A stretch of 64,000 bases of DNA from Sphingomonas sp. SUN019 (lineage in GTDB: Bacteria; Pseudomonadota; Alphaproteobacteria; Sphingomonadales; Sphingomonadaceae). The position numbers and the translations under genes are program-made. The stretch is taken from assembly GCF_024758705.1 (NCBI RefSeq), contig NZ_CP096971.1:2819501-2883500 (forward strand), written 5' to 3'. Positions 52,513-62,201 of the stretch are shown one piece after another. Every line of letters starts with the position of its first letter. Position 1 is the stretch's first letter. The notes below the pieces were generated by a model. The model was not told the origin of the DNA. It saw nothing but the letters and a program-made list of their open reading frames with translations, and searched no databases.

Positions 52513-52848
52513 TCATTTGCCTGCGAACATAAACGCGACCGCGCCGATCATGCAGACGAACGCGCCCGCGTGCCGCCACGACAATTGCTCGCCCAGCACC
52601 GCGACGGCGAACACGCCGAAGACGAGCAACGTGATGACCTCCTGCGTCACCTTCAGCTGCCCGCCGCTCCAGCCGCTGGCGTAGCCGATCCGGTTGGCGG
52701 GCACGGCGAAGCAATATTCGACCAGCGCGATGCCCCAGCTGATCGCGATGACGATCGGCAGCGCCTTCGTCATGCCACCCTTCAGATGCCAGTACCATGC
52801 GATCGTCATGAAGACATTGGACAGGACCAGCAGGGCGATCGTCGGCAT
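52513..52848 (-). CDS. DMT superfamily small membrane protein (DUF486)
   Basis: A 111-aa protein with four predicted membrane helices: IALLVLSNVFMTIAWYWHLK, ALPIVIAISWGIALVEYCFA, VITLLVFGVFAVAVLGEQLSW and HAGAFVCMIGAVAFMFAG by segment. VPANRIGY followed by the polar stretch SGWSGGQLK and EV is characteristic of DUF486. Proteins of this kind belong to the drug/metabolite transporter superfamily and probably work as dimers; the cargo is unknown. Confidence 0.85.
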   Translation of the reverse strand: MPTIALLVLSNVFMTIAWYWHLKGGMTKALPIVIAISWGIALVEYCFAVPANRIGYASGWSGGQLKVTQEVITLLVFGVFAVAVLGEQLSWRHAGAFVCMIGAVAFMFAGK

Positions 52849-52931
52849 CGGCGGGTTCCAGGCGTGGCGCGTTCCGCGGGGCGTAGCGCACCACGCGCGC
52901 TTCCGTTCCGTCGCGATTGTTACTGTGGGCG

Positions 52932-53807
52932 TTACTGGGCGGCGGTACAGTCCACCGGCATCGCGCGGCCACGGGTCAGCGTCGCATTTCGTCCCTTGCC
53001 GCGCAGTTCATAGCGCGAGTTCCGGTACCAGATGCCGGAGGCGGGACGTTCGCTCGGCAGGCGCACCACCTCGCCTGCGCCGAACCGCAACGTCACCGCG
53101 TCGGCGCGGTTGTCGAAGACCGCGGTGAAGGCGGTGCCGTCGTCGCAGCGATAGCGTGTGGTCACGCGGTCCGGCGTTTCCGGATCGGGCGCGGGCGTCG
53201 CTTCGCCTCGCCGCGGGCGGACGCCGGAGGAGCTGATCCGCCAGCGGCGCTGTTCTGGAGACGCGCCGTCGATCTCGGCGGTGCGATGAAGGGTGACCGG
53301 TCCTTCCATCGCGAATGGACGGTCGCCCTCCTTCAACCGACCCGAAATGCGTATCGGGACAGTCACGTAGCGCTGGCCTGCGCCCGCATCGATCCGGCCC
53401 GGTGCGCCGACCTCCGCGCGATATTCGGCGTATTTGTCGAAGCTGGCGGCGAATGCCTGCTGGCTCATTTCGGAGGCGCGGCCATCGTCGTCCCACAGGC
53501 GCCACGCCTGCGGATAACGCCCCGCGCCGATCAGTGCGTAATAATGACAAACCACGGCTGCTGCGGCTTCGACTCCTTCGGCGTCCGCCGCCGTGGTGAC
53601 CTCCCCGAATGCGGGCGCCGCTGGCTTCGTGGCGGCAGGCTGGGGCCGCGGTGGCGCTTCGTCGGGCAGAGCGGCGTAATTGTCGACCGATCCACGCGCG
53701 GCGTCGGCTGCGGTCGCGATGTCGACCTCGTTCGAGACGTCCGATTCGCGCGAACAGCCGCCGATCGCGATCAGCGGGAGCGCGCACGAAACGAGAAAAC
53801 TACGCAT
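52932..53807 (-). CDS. lipoprotein with C-terminal MliC-like domain
   Basis: A 291-aa lipoprotein (signal LVSCALPLIAIGGC with lipobox). The central part (about 75-190) contains VEAAAAVVCHYYALIGAGRYPQAWRLW, a helix pair seen in NTF2-like periplasmic proteins. The last 75 residues resemble the MliC domain (YRCDDGTAFTAVFDN, GIWYRNSRYELRGKG, VDC), an inhibitor of C-type lysozyme with two conserved Cys. It likely sits in the outer or inner membrane envelope and protects against lysozyme or binds cell-wall enzymes. It is upstream of the DUF486 gene on the same strand. Confidence 0.8.
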   Translation of the reverse strand: MRSFLVSCALPLIAIGGCSRESDVSNEVDIATAADAARGSVDNYAALPDEAPPRPQPAATKPAAPAFGEVTTAADAEGVEAAAAVVCHYYALIGAGRYPQAWRLWDDDGRASEMSQQAFAASFDKYAEYRAEVGAPGRIDAGAGQRYVTVPIRISGRLKEGDRPFAMEGPVTLHRTAEIDGASPEQRRWRISSSGVRPRRGEATPAPDPETPDRVTTRYRCDDGTAFTAVFDNRADAVTLRFGAGEVVRLPSERPASGIWYRNSRYELRGKGRNATLTRGRAMPVDCTAAQ

Positions 53808-53865
53808 GAAACCATGTCCGTGTAACGATATTCGTTCCGGGCCGACGCGCGAAACCGCGGGCTGT

Positions 53866-54207
53866 TTACGGTCTGAGCGCCGCGTCGTCGGTATCGTTCA
53901 GCGTTTCGTCGTCCGCATTGCCGTCGTCGAAATCGACCTGCGCTTCGTCTTCGTCGATATCGTCGTCCGACTGATCGGCGTCGTCGTCCGTCGTCGCGAC
54001 CTCGTTATCGCTCATCAACAGATCGTCTTCGGCCTCTTCCTCGTCGTCCTCGGCGTCGATGTCGGGATCGAGATCGACGATGATGTTCCCGTCTGTCGGC
54101 CCGTCGCGCGTCGCCTCCAGTATTTCGGCGCGCTGGCTTTCGTCATAGCCGTCCTCGTCATAGCCGTCGTCGCCGCTGCCATGCCCGCCTACCTGATGAC
54201 CGCCCAT
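53866..54207 (-). CDS. highly acidic, low-complexity protein
   Basis: A 113-aa protein dominated by Asp and Glu (for example AEDDEEEAEDDLLMSDNE), with a His/Gly-rich start (MGGHQVGGHGSGDD) and almost no hydrophobic core, so probably intrinsically disordered. A GGAG site 9 nt upstream supports the ATG at 54207; a longer start at 54237 is possible. The shape resembles acidic chaperones, DNA mimics or metal-binding proteins, but nothing specific can be claimed. It lies between the MliC-like lipoprotein and a Bcr/CflA transporter. Confidence 0.65.
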   Translation of the reverse strand: MGGHQVGGHGSGDDGYDEDGYDESQRAEILEATRDGPTDGNIIVDLDPDIDAEDDEEEAEDDLLMSDNEVATTDDDADQSDDDIDEDEAQVDFDDGNADDETLNDTDDAALRP

Positions 54208-54262
54208 GTCGTCGTCTCCATCTGTATGGGCAAGCAACGGCGGAGCGGGGCCGCGGGTTCCG

Positions 54263-55507
54263 TCAGGCGGGCTGGAACAGGCGGCCGCGTTCGGTCTTTG
54301 CGGCGAGCGCCAGCGCGACCAGCGCGGCGAGCAGGAACCCGCCGACCATCGGCAGCACGCTGCCGTCGAAGCCCTGACCGATCGCCGCGCCCAATGCGGT
54401 GCCGAGCGTCATCGCCAGGAAACCCTGCACGCTGGAGGCGGTGCCCGCGATATGCCCCATCTTCTCCATCGCCATCGCCGAGAAATTGGACGTCGAGAGC
54501 GCAAAGCACGCCATCATCACCGCCATCAATATTCCAAAGCCGATCAGCGATTCATATCCTGCCGCCGCGATGGCGAAGTGCAAGGCGCTGGCGGTGATTA
54601 GCAGCACCAGCGCGCCGTGCGCGATCCGCCTTGTGCCGAGGCTCATCACGATGCGCGAGTTGAGCAGGTTGGCGACCGCCATCATCCCCGCCGTCGTGGC
54701 GAACACGACCACCAGCAGCTTAGGTCGCGCGAACGTTTCCGCCATGATCTGTTCGATCGAGCCGAGATAGCCGTAGAGCGCCCCCGTCAGCGCCGCGGCG
54801 GCCAGCGTGTAGCCGAGCGAATAACGGTCGGTCAGCGTGATGCGCCACCCGGCCAGGATCGGCGCGGCCTCGATCGGGCGGCGATCCTCCGCGTGCAACG
54901 TCTCGGGCATCCGGACCCAGAGCCACGCCATCACGACCAGCGCGAGACCTGCGACGACCCAGAAGATCGTCCGCCAGTCGCCGAACAGCAGCACGGCGGC
55001 ACCAAAGGCAGGTGCTGCGATCGGCACGATCATGAAGATCATGAAGGCGAGCGACATGATCCGCGCCATCGCGCGCCCGGAATAACAATCGCGCACCATC
55101 GCGACGGTCGCCACGCGGGTCGCCGCGACGCATGCGCCGCCCGCAAAGCGCGCCGCCAGCAGCAGCTCGAAACTGCCCGCGATCGCCGCGCAGACGTTCG
55201 CCACGGCGTAGAGCGCGAGCGACACCAGCAGCACGTTGCGGCGGCCGTAGCGATCCGCGAGCGGGCCGTGGATCAACTGCGCGACGCCAAAGCCCGCCCC
55301 GAACACCATGATGACGTACTGGCGATGATTAGCGACCGTGACGCCGAGCGAGTCGGCAATGGCCGGAAGCGCGGGGAGCATCGAATCGATGCCGAGCGCG
55401 CCCATCGCCATCAGCGACGCGATCAGCGCGACGAATTCGCGCGTGCCGATCGGCGCGCCGTCGATCGCTGCGCCGCGATCGGGCGTATTCGGTTCGGCGC
55501 TGGGCAT
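54263..55507 (-). CDS. Bcr/CflA family multidrug efflux MFS transporter
   Basis: A 414-aa protein with 12 predicted membrane helices and the Bcr/CflA signature: FVALIASLMAMGALGIDSMLPALPAI, GVAQLIHGPLADRYGRRNVLL (MFS motif A) and ARFAGGACVAATRVATVAMVRD. It likely exports small hydrophobic drugs such as bicyclomycin or chloramphenicol using the proton gradient. The ATG at 55507 is preferred; a GTG at 55543 with AAGGG directly before it would add 12 residues. It is divergent from the lipoprotein gene at 55619. Confidence 0.9.
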   Translation of the reverse strand: MPSAEPNTPDRGAAIDGAPIGTREFVALIASLMAMGALGIDSMLPALPAIADSLGVTVANHRQYVIMVFGAGFGVAQLIHGPLADRYGRRNVLLVSLALYAVANVCAAIAGSFELLLAARFAGGACVAATRVATVAMVRDCYSGRAMARIMSLAFMIFMIVPIAAPAFGAAVLLFGDWRTIFWVVAGLALVVMAWLWVRMPETLHAEDRRPIEAAPILAGWRITLTDRYSLGYTLAAAALTGALYGYLGSIEQIMAETFARPKLLVVVFATTAGMMAVANLLNSRIVMSLGTRRIAHGALVLLITASALHFAIAAAGYESLIGFGILMAVMMACFALSTSNFSAMAMEKMGHIAGTASSVQGFLAMTLGTALGAAIGQGFDGSVLPMVGGFLLAALVALALAAKTERGRLFQPA

Positions 55508-55618
55508 GATGGGCCAAGTAGGGATCGCAGACGGCGAAGTCACCCCTTGCGCCGGGCTTGTGGACGCAGCGCATACGTATTAACTGTATTGCCTAAACAA
55601 CACAGCGGAGTGGCTGCG

Positions 55619-56095
55619 ATGAACCGTCTTTTCCTGCCCGTCGTCCTTTTCGCCTTGCCGCTGGCGGCGTGCGACCGGGGCGATAACGGCACGTCGATTT
55701 CGATCAACGGCAATTCCGCGGGCGCCAGCGTCGACGGCAAATCGGGCGAAGTGAAGATCGACACGCCGGTGTTCAAGGGCAGCTTCAACCTGCCCAAGAT
55801 GAACCTGACCGCCGACAATTTCGACATCAACGGCGTGCATCTGTACCCTGGATCGCGCATCGCGGACATGAACATCAATGCGCAAGGAGAGGGCGACGGA
55901 ACCGTCAGCGTGAAGTTCGACAGCCCGGCGACCCCCGCGAAGGTGCACGACTGGTTCGTGAAGGAATTCGAGAAAGCGGGGGTAAAGGTCAGCGCGGACG
56001 GCAATGGTCTGAAGGGAACGACCGAGGATAAGCCGTTCCGCATCGACCTGACCCCGCAGGGCGAGCGCGCCTCGGGGACGGTGACGATTGGCTGA
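55619..56095 (+). CDS. small lipoprotein of unknown function
   Basis: A 158-aa lipoprotein (MNRLFLPVVLFALPLAAC with lipobox). The mature part has a Gly/Ser/Asn-rich start, then a region with repeated TADNFDINGVHLYPGS-type strands and a C-terminal domain (VHDWFVKEFEKAGVKV) of a helix-plus-sheet pattern, seen in small periplasmic proteins of unknown role. GGAG precedes the ATG. It is divergent from the Bcr/CflA gene and converges on rluE. I do not recognise a family name. Confidence 0.75.
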   Translation: MNRLFLPVVLFALPLAACDRGDNGTSISINGNSAGASVDGKSGEVKIDTPVFKGSFNLPKMNLTADNFDINGVHLYPGSRIADMNINAQGEGDGTVSVKFDSPATPAKVHDWFVKEFEKAGVKVSADGNGLKGTTEDKPFRIDLTPQGERASGTVTIG

Positions 56096-56170
56096 ACCGG
56101 GCGGCTGAAACGCGCGCGGCCGAGAAACTGCTTCGACCCCCTGCGTGGCGGGCTTCGGGCCTTGGGCGGC

Positions 56171-56719
56171 TCAAGCGGTGACCGGCATCCATTCGCCGGG
56201 CTTCAGCCCGTCGACCGTCCAGTCGCCGACGCGCCAGCGTACCAGCCGCAGGGTCGGGTGACCGACCGCCGCGGTCATGCGACGGACCTGGCGATTGCGG
56301 CCTTCGCGGATCGTCAGGCTGATCCAGCAATCGGGGATGCTCTTTCGCACGCGGATCGGCGGGTCGCGCGGCCATAGCGCTGGGTCGGCGATTCGCTCGA
56401 CCTCGGCCGGGCGGGTCGGGCCGTCCTTCAACTGGACCCCGCGGCGCAGCGCGTCGAGACTGGCCGCATCGGGTTCGCCCTCGACCTGCACCAGATAGGT
56501 CTTGGGCAATTTGAACCGCGGATCGGCGATCCGCGACTGCAAACGACCGTCGTCGGTCAGCAGCAGCAACCCCTCGCTATCGAGGTCGAGCCGTCCCGCG
56601 GGGTAAACGCCGGGGAGGTCGATGAAATCCGATAGCGTCGGCCGCGCGCCGTCCGTGCCGCGGTCCGTGAACTGCGGCAGGACGCCGTAGGGTTTGTTGA
56701 ACAGGATCAGCCGCGGCAT
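56171..56719 (-). CDS. rluE: 23S rRNA pseudouridine synthase, RluE/RsuA family
   Basis: A 182-aa pseudouridine synthase. [12 protein letters not shown] is the RsuA/RluB/E/F motif, the catalytic Asp lies in [13 protein letters not shown] and RNRQVRRM follows later. The absence of an N-terminal S4 domain and the length point to RluE, which makes Psi2457 in 23S rRNA; RsuA-type 16S activity is less likely. It acts in the cytoplasm on ribosome intermediates. No operon partner is evident. Confidence 0.85.
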   Translation of the reverse strand: MPRLILFNKPYGVLPQFTDRGTDGARPTLSDFIDLPGVYPAGRLDLDSEGLLLLTDDGRLQSRIADPRFKLPKTYLVQVEGEPDAASLDALRRGVQLKDGPTRPAEVERIADPALWPRDPPIRVRKSIPDCWISLTIREGRNRQVRRMTAAVGHPTLRLVRWRVGDWTVDGLKPGEWMPVTA

Positions 56720-56852
56720 CGGGCGATGGCATGTGGCGGGGTCGGGGCGTCGATGCGCGACATGGCGACGGCCCTAACAAGCGGCGATGCGGCGCGCCAA
56801 TGCTAAGCCATGACGCTTTCGTTCGGCGCTGGCCGTTCCAGCCGCGGGCTCG

Positions 56853-59114
56853 CTAGCGGAGATAGCGGCGGGGCCGATCGCCGGAGCAGGTGGCGAGGAA
56901 GGTGACGCTGGCTTCGACCGAGCCCGTTTCAGTACGGACGGTCAACGTGGCGCGATGTTCGCCCTCCCAGCCGCCCAGTTCGCCCTCTACGGTGCTACCC
57001 TGTCCCGCCGGGTGGCCGTCGAGCGTCCAGGAGAGCAGGTCATCGGGCAACCGTTCTCCGCTCGAAGAAGCGGCCATGCCCCATAGCCGCACCGGTTCGC
57101 TGTTCAGCACAACGCTGCCTTCGCGCGGCCAGAGGATGGCGACGGCCGGCGGGCGATCGGGAATGGTCACGTCCGCCGGGCTGGACACCACGGTGTGCAG
57201 GCCATCGACGGCGACGACCTCGACCAACGCCTGACCCGGTCGCAGCGCCGCGACCGCCACGCGCGCCTCCGACGCGGGGGCACCGCGGGCCGGGTCCGTG
57301 CCGGGCACGATGGTGAGCGTTTCCCAATCCTCGGCGCGCCGGTCTTCGGTTCGCGCGCGCGACCAGCGGAGGATGTAATGCGTCTGCGGACTCGCGCCAC
57401 GCACCACCCAGCGGATCAGCAGTTCGTCGCCTTCGACGGATGCCGACACCGTTTCGAACACGGGGATCTGCTCGTCGGCGAGGCGCGACCACAGCACGGC
57501 GTCATCGCGCACGATGCGAATTTCGCCGATGTCGTCGCGATCGGGGAGCACCGCCTCGACCAGTCCGGATTCGAAGCCGGGTTCGGGATCGTAGCCGCCG
57601 TGCTCGCCACTGCCGCAGCCGCATCCCGAGGCGAACAGCGGCGCCCGCCGCAGCCGTGCGCGGTCGACCAGCACGCCTTGCCGGTCGCGCACCTCGACCG
57701 CGACGCCCGGCACAACCGTGCCGACGGGGCCTGGACGAGTGGGCAGGCGCAGCACCGAGAGCTGTTCGAACCGGCCGCCGCGCAGCAATCCGGTGACGAG
57801 GATCAGGGGCTGCACCTTGCTCATGCGATACAGGATGCGCGGGCGATCGAATTCGATCGGGCCGGGGCGCGGCAGATCGAGTTCGGGGAAGAATTGATCG
57901 TCCACCCAATCAGGCAATTTGGGTCCGGGTTCGGTCAAATGCCGCGGATCGAGCAAGGCGTGACCGATCAGCGCGCGATAGTGATACGGGCCGATCCATG
58001 GCGACCCGCAATAGGACATGAAGTCGCTGACCGCCGGGACGGCGATCGCGTTGTTGCGCAGATCGACGCCATATTCGCCGATCGACGCCATGCGCGCCGC
58101 CGGCGTGTCATACGGCCGATACGCGGGATAATTCGGGTCGTTGGGATCGCCGGGCGTCAGGTTGCACGGCGCATGGCCGAAGCCGAGGACATGGCCGCAT
58201 TCATGTGCGAACGCCGGTGCGTCGCCGACCAGCCCCGCGCCCACCCCGCCCTGTCCGCCACAGCCGCTGTTGAAGCCGATCGGGATCGCTGCCGGCGCCA
58301 GACCGTAATAAATACGATCGGTCCGGTTGCCGTCCGCCGACTTCAGCAGGTTGAGCCAGTACAGCAACGCATTCCAACTGGGCGCGCAACCGCCCGGATC
58401 CTTCGCGTCCGGCGCGCCGGAGAGCGGCGCGAACCAGTTGAAGTCGCCGGTCAGGGTGATGTCGGGCTGGTCCTCGACCGGGAACATCGCGACCGCCGTC
58501 GCCGCGGTGCGGGCGAAATCCGCCAGCGTCGGGCGCGCGAGCGTGATGTCGTTTCCCGCCGCATCGGGGCCGCGGTAGCTGATCGCGATGCCGCGTACGC
58601 GGAGCGTCTGGCGCAGACCGGCCGTAACATCGATCGACATCTCGTCGGTGTCCGCGCCATCGGCCGAGCGCACCTGCGCGGTTAGCCGAAGGCGGTAGCC
58701 GACCAGCGCCGCCGGAATGCGGAAGTTGAGCGACGCATCCAGACTACCGCGTTCACCGGCATAGTCCGGATCAGCCTCGGCCGTGGTTGTGCCGGGCGGC
58801 AGCGGCATGAGCGTTTTGACGACGGTCGGCCCCGCACGCCAGCTCAGCCGTTCGATCTTCAGCGTGCCGGTCACACCCGAAAGCGGACCGGCGCGGTTGC
58901 GGACATAGACCCGCACCAGCGCCGATTTGCCCGCGATGAGCGGAATCGAATTGTCGGGACCGCGAACCGCCGCATCGGTCAGATGGTCGCTGGCATGGTA
59001 GTATTGCGTCGACTGCGTGATCTCGATGCCGTCGACCCGCAGGCCGAAAATCTTGTAGATATCGAGCGCGTCCTTGAAGAACTGCTCCAGCGTGAGCTTC
59101 AACGGGTCGGACAT
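56853..59114 (-). CDS. large metzincin-like zinc protease without visible signal peptide
   Basis: A 753-aa protein. Residues near 330 contain the zinc-binding HECGHVLGFGHAPC, an HExxHxxGxxH site, and DFMSYCG downstream is a convincing Met-turn; together these define a metzincin-type metalloprotease. A 320-residue N-terminal part with beta-rich Ig-like segments (VRVYVRNRAGPLSGVTGTL) precedes it, and the C-terminal half has a Cys-rich loop (ASGCGCGSGEHG) and fibronectin-like strands. GGAGG lies 6 nt before the ATG at 59114. No signal peptide is visible, so it may be secreted by a non-Sec route or act inside the cell. Substrate unknown. Confidence 0.8.
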   Translation of the reverse strand: MSDPLKLTLEQFFKDALDIYKIFGLRVDGIEITQSTQYYHASDHLTDAAVRGPDNSIPLIAGKSALVRVYVRNRAGPLSGVTGTLKIERLSWRAGPTVVKTLMPLPPGTTTAEADPDYAGERGSLDASLNFRIPAALVGYRLRLTAQVRSADGADTDEMSIDVTAGLRQTLRVRGIAISYRGPDAAGNDITLARPTLADFARTAATAVAMFPVEDQPDITLTGDFNWFAPLSGAPDAKDPGGCAPSWNALLYWLNLLKSADGNRTDRIYYGLAPAAIPIGFNSGCGGQGGVGAGLVGDAPAFAHECGHVLGFGHAPCNLTPGDPNDPNYPAYRPYDTPAARMASIGEYGVDLRNNAIAVPAVSDFMSYCGSPWIGPYHYRALIGHALLDPRHLTEPGPKLPDWVDDQFFPELDLPRPGPIEFDRPRILYRMSKVQPLILVTGLLRGGRFEQLSVLRLPTRPGPVGTVVPGVAVEVRDRQGVLVDRARLRRAPLFASGCGCGSGEHGGYDPEPGFESGLVEAVLPDRDDIGEIRIVRDDAVLWSRLADEQIPVFETVSASVEGDELLIRWVVRGASPQTHYILRWSRARTEDRRAEDWETLTIVPGTDPARGAPASEARVAVAALRPGQALVEVVAVDGLHTVVSSPADVTIPDRPPAVAILWPREGSVVLNSEPVRLWGMAASSSGERLPDDLLSWTLDGHPAGQGSTVEGELGGWEGEHRATLTVRTETGSVEASVTFLATCSGDRPRRYLR

Positions 59115-59331
59115 GATGCCTCCGATCGGCGCGAGAGCACATGGCCGGGGCAAGGCGAACTCGCGCACGCACGATGCAGGAAACGCTAACCTGGATCAGT
59201 GATAGTGCGCTGCGTCCGAAGCCGCAACGAAGCCGCCCGGTCGAAATCCCATGTCAATGTAACTATTCCAGCGTGACGATTGGACGAAAGGCCCCCTCAC
59301 GATGGGCTGGCCGCGCCGCGATCACATCCCG

Positions 59332-61188
59332 CTAAGCCTCGACCTCCAGCCGCTCGCTCGCCTCCAGCCAGCGCGCCTCTGTCGCCTCCAGTTTCGCCTG
59401 CACCTCGGCGCGCTTCTTCGACAGGTCGCTCATCGACAGTTTGGCGAAGCGGGGTTCGGCGCCGGAGGGATCGAACATCGCGCGGTCCAGCGCGCCGCGT
59501 TCCTTGGTGAGCTTTGCGGTTTCGGTTTCCAGGTCGCGGACGGTTTTCCGCAGCGCGAGATCCTTTTCGCGCGCCTCCGCGACGGCCTTCTTGTCGGCTT
59601 TCCGCTCGGCCTTGGTGCCCTTGGCGCTGTCGCCGCGTAAGATCATCGCGATGTAATCGTCGAGCGTGCCGTCATATTCTCGCGCGGTGCCGTCGTCGAC
59701 CAGCACCAGACGGTCGGCGGTGAGTTCGAGCATGTGGCGGTCGTGGCTGACCAGCACCACCGCGCCGGTGTAATCGTTCAGCGCCTGCACCAGCGCCTCG
59801 CGCGCATCGACGTCGAGATGGTTGGTCGGTTCGTCGAGGATCAGCAGATGCGGGGCTTCGCGCGTGATCAGCGCCAGCGCGAGGCGCGCGCGTTCGCCGC
59901 CGGAGAGCTTGCCGACCTTCGTTATCGCCTTGTCGCCCGAAAAGCCGAAGCGGCCGAGTTGCGCGCGGACGGCGGCGGGGGTCGCGCCCTTCATGATGCG
60001 CGTCATGTGTTCGAGCGGGGTGTCGTCGGTGTCGAGTTCCTCCACCTGATACTGGGTGAAGTACCCGACCTTCATCTTGCCCGTTGCGGACATCGCGCCG
60101 TCCATCGGCGCGAGCTGCGCGGCGAGCAAGCGGGCGAGTGTGGTCTTGCCGTTGCCGTTGCGGCCGAGCAGCGCAATCCGGTCGTCGGGGTCGAGGCGCA
60201 GGTTCAGCCGCTTTAGAATCGGCACGTCGCTATACCCGACGCTCGCCATGTCGAGCGTGATGAGCGGCGGGCGCAGTTCGTCGGGGTTGGGGAAGCCGAA
60301 CGAGAGCGAGGGATCGTTCGCCATCTCCGCGATCGGCTGCATCCGCGCGAGCATCTTCTGGCGGCTCTGCGCCTGTTTCGCGGTGGAGGCGCGGGCGGAG
60401 TTGCGCGCGACATAATCCTGCAGCTTGGCGCGCTGCGCATCCTGGTTGGCCTTGGCGGCGGCGAGCTGAGCCATGCGTTCGGCGCGCTGGCGTTCGAACG
60501 CGTCGTATCCGCCCGGGTAGAGCGTGATCTTGCCGTTCTGCAGGTGCAGGATGTGATCGACGACGTTGTTCAGGAAATCGCGTTCGTGGCTGACGACGAC
60601 GATCGTCGCCTTGTAGCTTTGCAGGAAATCCTCGAGCCACATGACCGCCTCGAGATCGAGATGGTTCGACGGCTCGTCGAGCAGCAGCAGGTCGGGCTGT
60701 GAAAACAGCAAAGCGGCGAGCGCGACGCGCATCTTCCACCCGCCCGAAAAGCTGTCGAGCGGACGCGACTGCATCTCCTCGTCGAAGCCGAGGCCGATCA
60801 ATATCTGCGCGGCGCGGGCGGGGGCGGTATAGGCGTCGATCGCGATCAGGCGTTCGTACACGTCGCCGAGCCGGTCGGGGTCCTGGCAGGTATCGGCCTC
60901 CGCCAGCAGCACGCGGCGTTCGATATCGGCGGCCAGCACAGTTTCGAACGGGCTGTCGGCGCCGTGCGGGGCCTCCTGCGCGATATAGCCGATACGGCTG
61001 CCGCGCGGCATGTCCGCGCTGCCGCCATCGGGCTCCAGCAGCCCGGCGATGACGCGCACCATCGTCGATTTGCCCGCGCCGTTGCGCCCGATCAGCCCGA
61101 CGCGGCTGCCCGGCGGCAACGCCGCGGTCGCGCCGTCGAGGATCGTGCGGCCGCCAAGGCGCACGGTGATGCCGTTGAGATTGAGCAT
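59332..61188 (-). CDS. ABC-F family ATP-binding protein, YheS-like
   Basis: A 618-aa cytoplasmic ABC-F protein with two ATPase domains and no membrane spans. Walker A motifs are GRNGAGKST and GRNGNGKTT, signature motifs FSGGWKMRV and LSGGERARL, Walker B LLLLDEPSNHLD and LLILDEPTNHLD. The linker between the domains (AERMAQLAAAKANQDAQRAKLQ) is the P-site tRNA interacting region, and the C-terminus is a charged coiled coil. Its YheS/Uup-type role is in ribosome function; there is no indication of antibiotic resistance. It is followed downstream by 217 bp and the metzincin gene. Confidence 0.93.
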   Translation of the reverse strand: MLNLNGITVRLGGRTILDGATAALPPGSRVGLIGRNGAGKSTMVRVIAGLLEPDGGSADMPRGSRIGYIAQEAPHGADSPFETVLAADIERRVLLAEADTCQDPDRLGDVYERLIAIDAYTAPARAAQILIGLGFDEEMQSRPLDSFSGGWKMRVALAALLFSQPDLLLLDEPSNHLDLEAVMWLEDFLQSYKATIVVVSHERDFLNNVVDHILHLQNGKITLYPGGYDAFERQRAERMAQLAAAKANQDAQRAKLQDYVARNSARASTAKQAQSRQKMLARMQPIAEMANDPSLSFGFPNPDELRPPLITLDMASVGYSDVPILKRLNLRLDPDDRIALLGRNGNGKTTLARLLAAQLAPMDGAMSATGKMKVGYFTQYQVEELDTDDTPLEHMTRIMKGATPAAVRAQLGRFGFSGDKAITKVGKLSGGERARLALALITREAPHLLILDEPTNHLDVDAREALVQALNDYTGAVVLVSHDRHMLELTADRLVLVDDGTAREYDGTLDDYIAMILRGDSAKGTKAERKADKKAVAEAREKDLALRKTVRDLETETAKLTKERGALDRAMFDPSGAEPRFAKLSMSDLSKKRAEVQAKLEATEARWLEASERLEVEA

Positions 61189-61251
61189 GATGGCGGGGCC
61201 GGTAGCAGATGTGGGGCGGTTTGCCGAGCCTTGGTTACTCAGCCCTAAACA

Positions 61252-61272
61252 CCGTTCGCTCAGGGCGAACGG
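61252..61272. repeat. short inverted repeat at the trhO 3' end
   Basis: CCGTTCGC (61252-61259) and GCGAACGG (61265-61272) are perfect 8-bp arms around a 5-nt loop. The hairpin spans the stop codon of trhO on the minus strand, so it is transcribed as part of its 3' end. It looks like a small REP-type element of the kind common in sphingomonads and may help transcript ending. Confidence 0.55.
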
Positions 61273-62201
61273 GGGTTGGGTACGGCGCCGCCAACGTGCC
61301 GCTCGCCGCGCGCTTCAGCGAGTTTCGTCTGCCGGTGCCGTTCGGCATAGCCCGCGCGCTGGGTTTCGTCGCGGCGATCGTGGCAGCGCGGGCAGGCGAC
61401 GCCCTCCTCATACAACGGCGATGTGCGGTCCTGCGGGCTGACCGGCATCCGGCAGCCGCGGCAGAGTTCGTGCGTGCCGGGCGTCAGCGCGTGGCCGACC
61501 GCGACGCGTTCGTCAAACACGAAGCATTCGCCGTGCCAACGGCTTTCCGCTTCCGGGACGGTCTCCAGGTAACGCAGGATGCCGCCGTCGAGGTGGAATA
61601 CGTCTTCAATCCCCTGCGCCTTGACGAAGGCGGTCGCCTTCTCGCAGCGGATGCCGCCGGTGCAGAACATCGCGATGCGCTTGCCGTCCAGTTCGTCGCG
61701 GTGTGCGGCGAACCAGGCGGGGAAATCGCGGAAGCTGTGCGTGTCCGGGTTCACCGCCCCGGCGAAGGTTCCGACCGCGACCTCGTAATCGTTGCGCGTG
61801 TCGATCACGATCGTATCGGGCGCGTCGATCAGCGCGTTCCAGTCTTCGGGCGCGACATACGTCCCGACCTCGCGCAGCGGGTCGATGTCGGGCACGCCCA
61901 TCGTGACGATCTCGCGCTTCAGGCGCACCTTCAGGCGGTGGAACGGCATGGCGTCGGTCTGCGCGTCCTTGACCTCGAGGTCGGCGCAACCGGGCAGAGC
62001 GCGGATATGGTCGAGCACGCGTTCGACGCCGGCGTCCGGCCCCGCGATCGTGCCGTTGATCCCCTCGGGCGCCAGCAGGATCGTGCCGCGCACGCCCGCG
62101 TCTTCGCACAGCGCTAACAACGGATCGCGCAACGCGGCGCAGTCGGGGAACGGTGCGAAGCGGTACAGCGCGGCGACGCGGATCGTCCGCGATGCGGTCA
62201 C
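61260..62201 (-). CDS. trhO: tRNA uridine(34) hydroxylase, rhodanese-like (TrhO/YceA)
   Basis: A 313-aa protein that hydroxylates U34 in certain tRNAs using molecular oxygen. Family features are [12 protein letters not shown] in the N-terminal domain, [14 protein letters not shown] and the rhodanese loop [12 protein letters not shown], followed by a Cys-rich segment (CRGC ... CPRC) that may bind zinc. The GTG start overlaps the S9 peptidase stop (GTGA). The last residues (VPNPRSP) are encoded by the short inverted repeat, so the C-terminus has been altered by it. Cytoplasmic. Confidence 0.93.
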   Translation of the reverse strand: MTASRTIRVAALYRFAPFPDCAALRDPLLALCEDAGVRGTILLAPEGINGTIAGPDAGVERVLDHIRALPGCADLEVKDAQTDAMPFHRLKVRLKREIVTMGVPDIDPLREVGTYVAPEDWNALIDAPDTIVIDTRNDYEVAVGTFAGAVNPDTHSFRDFPAWFAAHRDELDGKRIAMFCTGGIRCEKATAFVKAQGIEDVFHLDGGILRYLETVPEAESRWHGECFVFDERVAVGHALTPGTHELCRGCRMPVSPQDRTSPLYEEGVACPRCHDRRDETQRAGYAERHRQTKLAEARGERHVGGAVPNPRSP

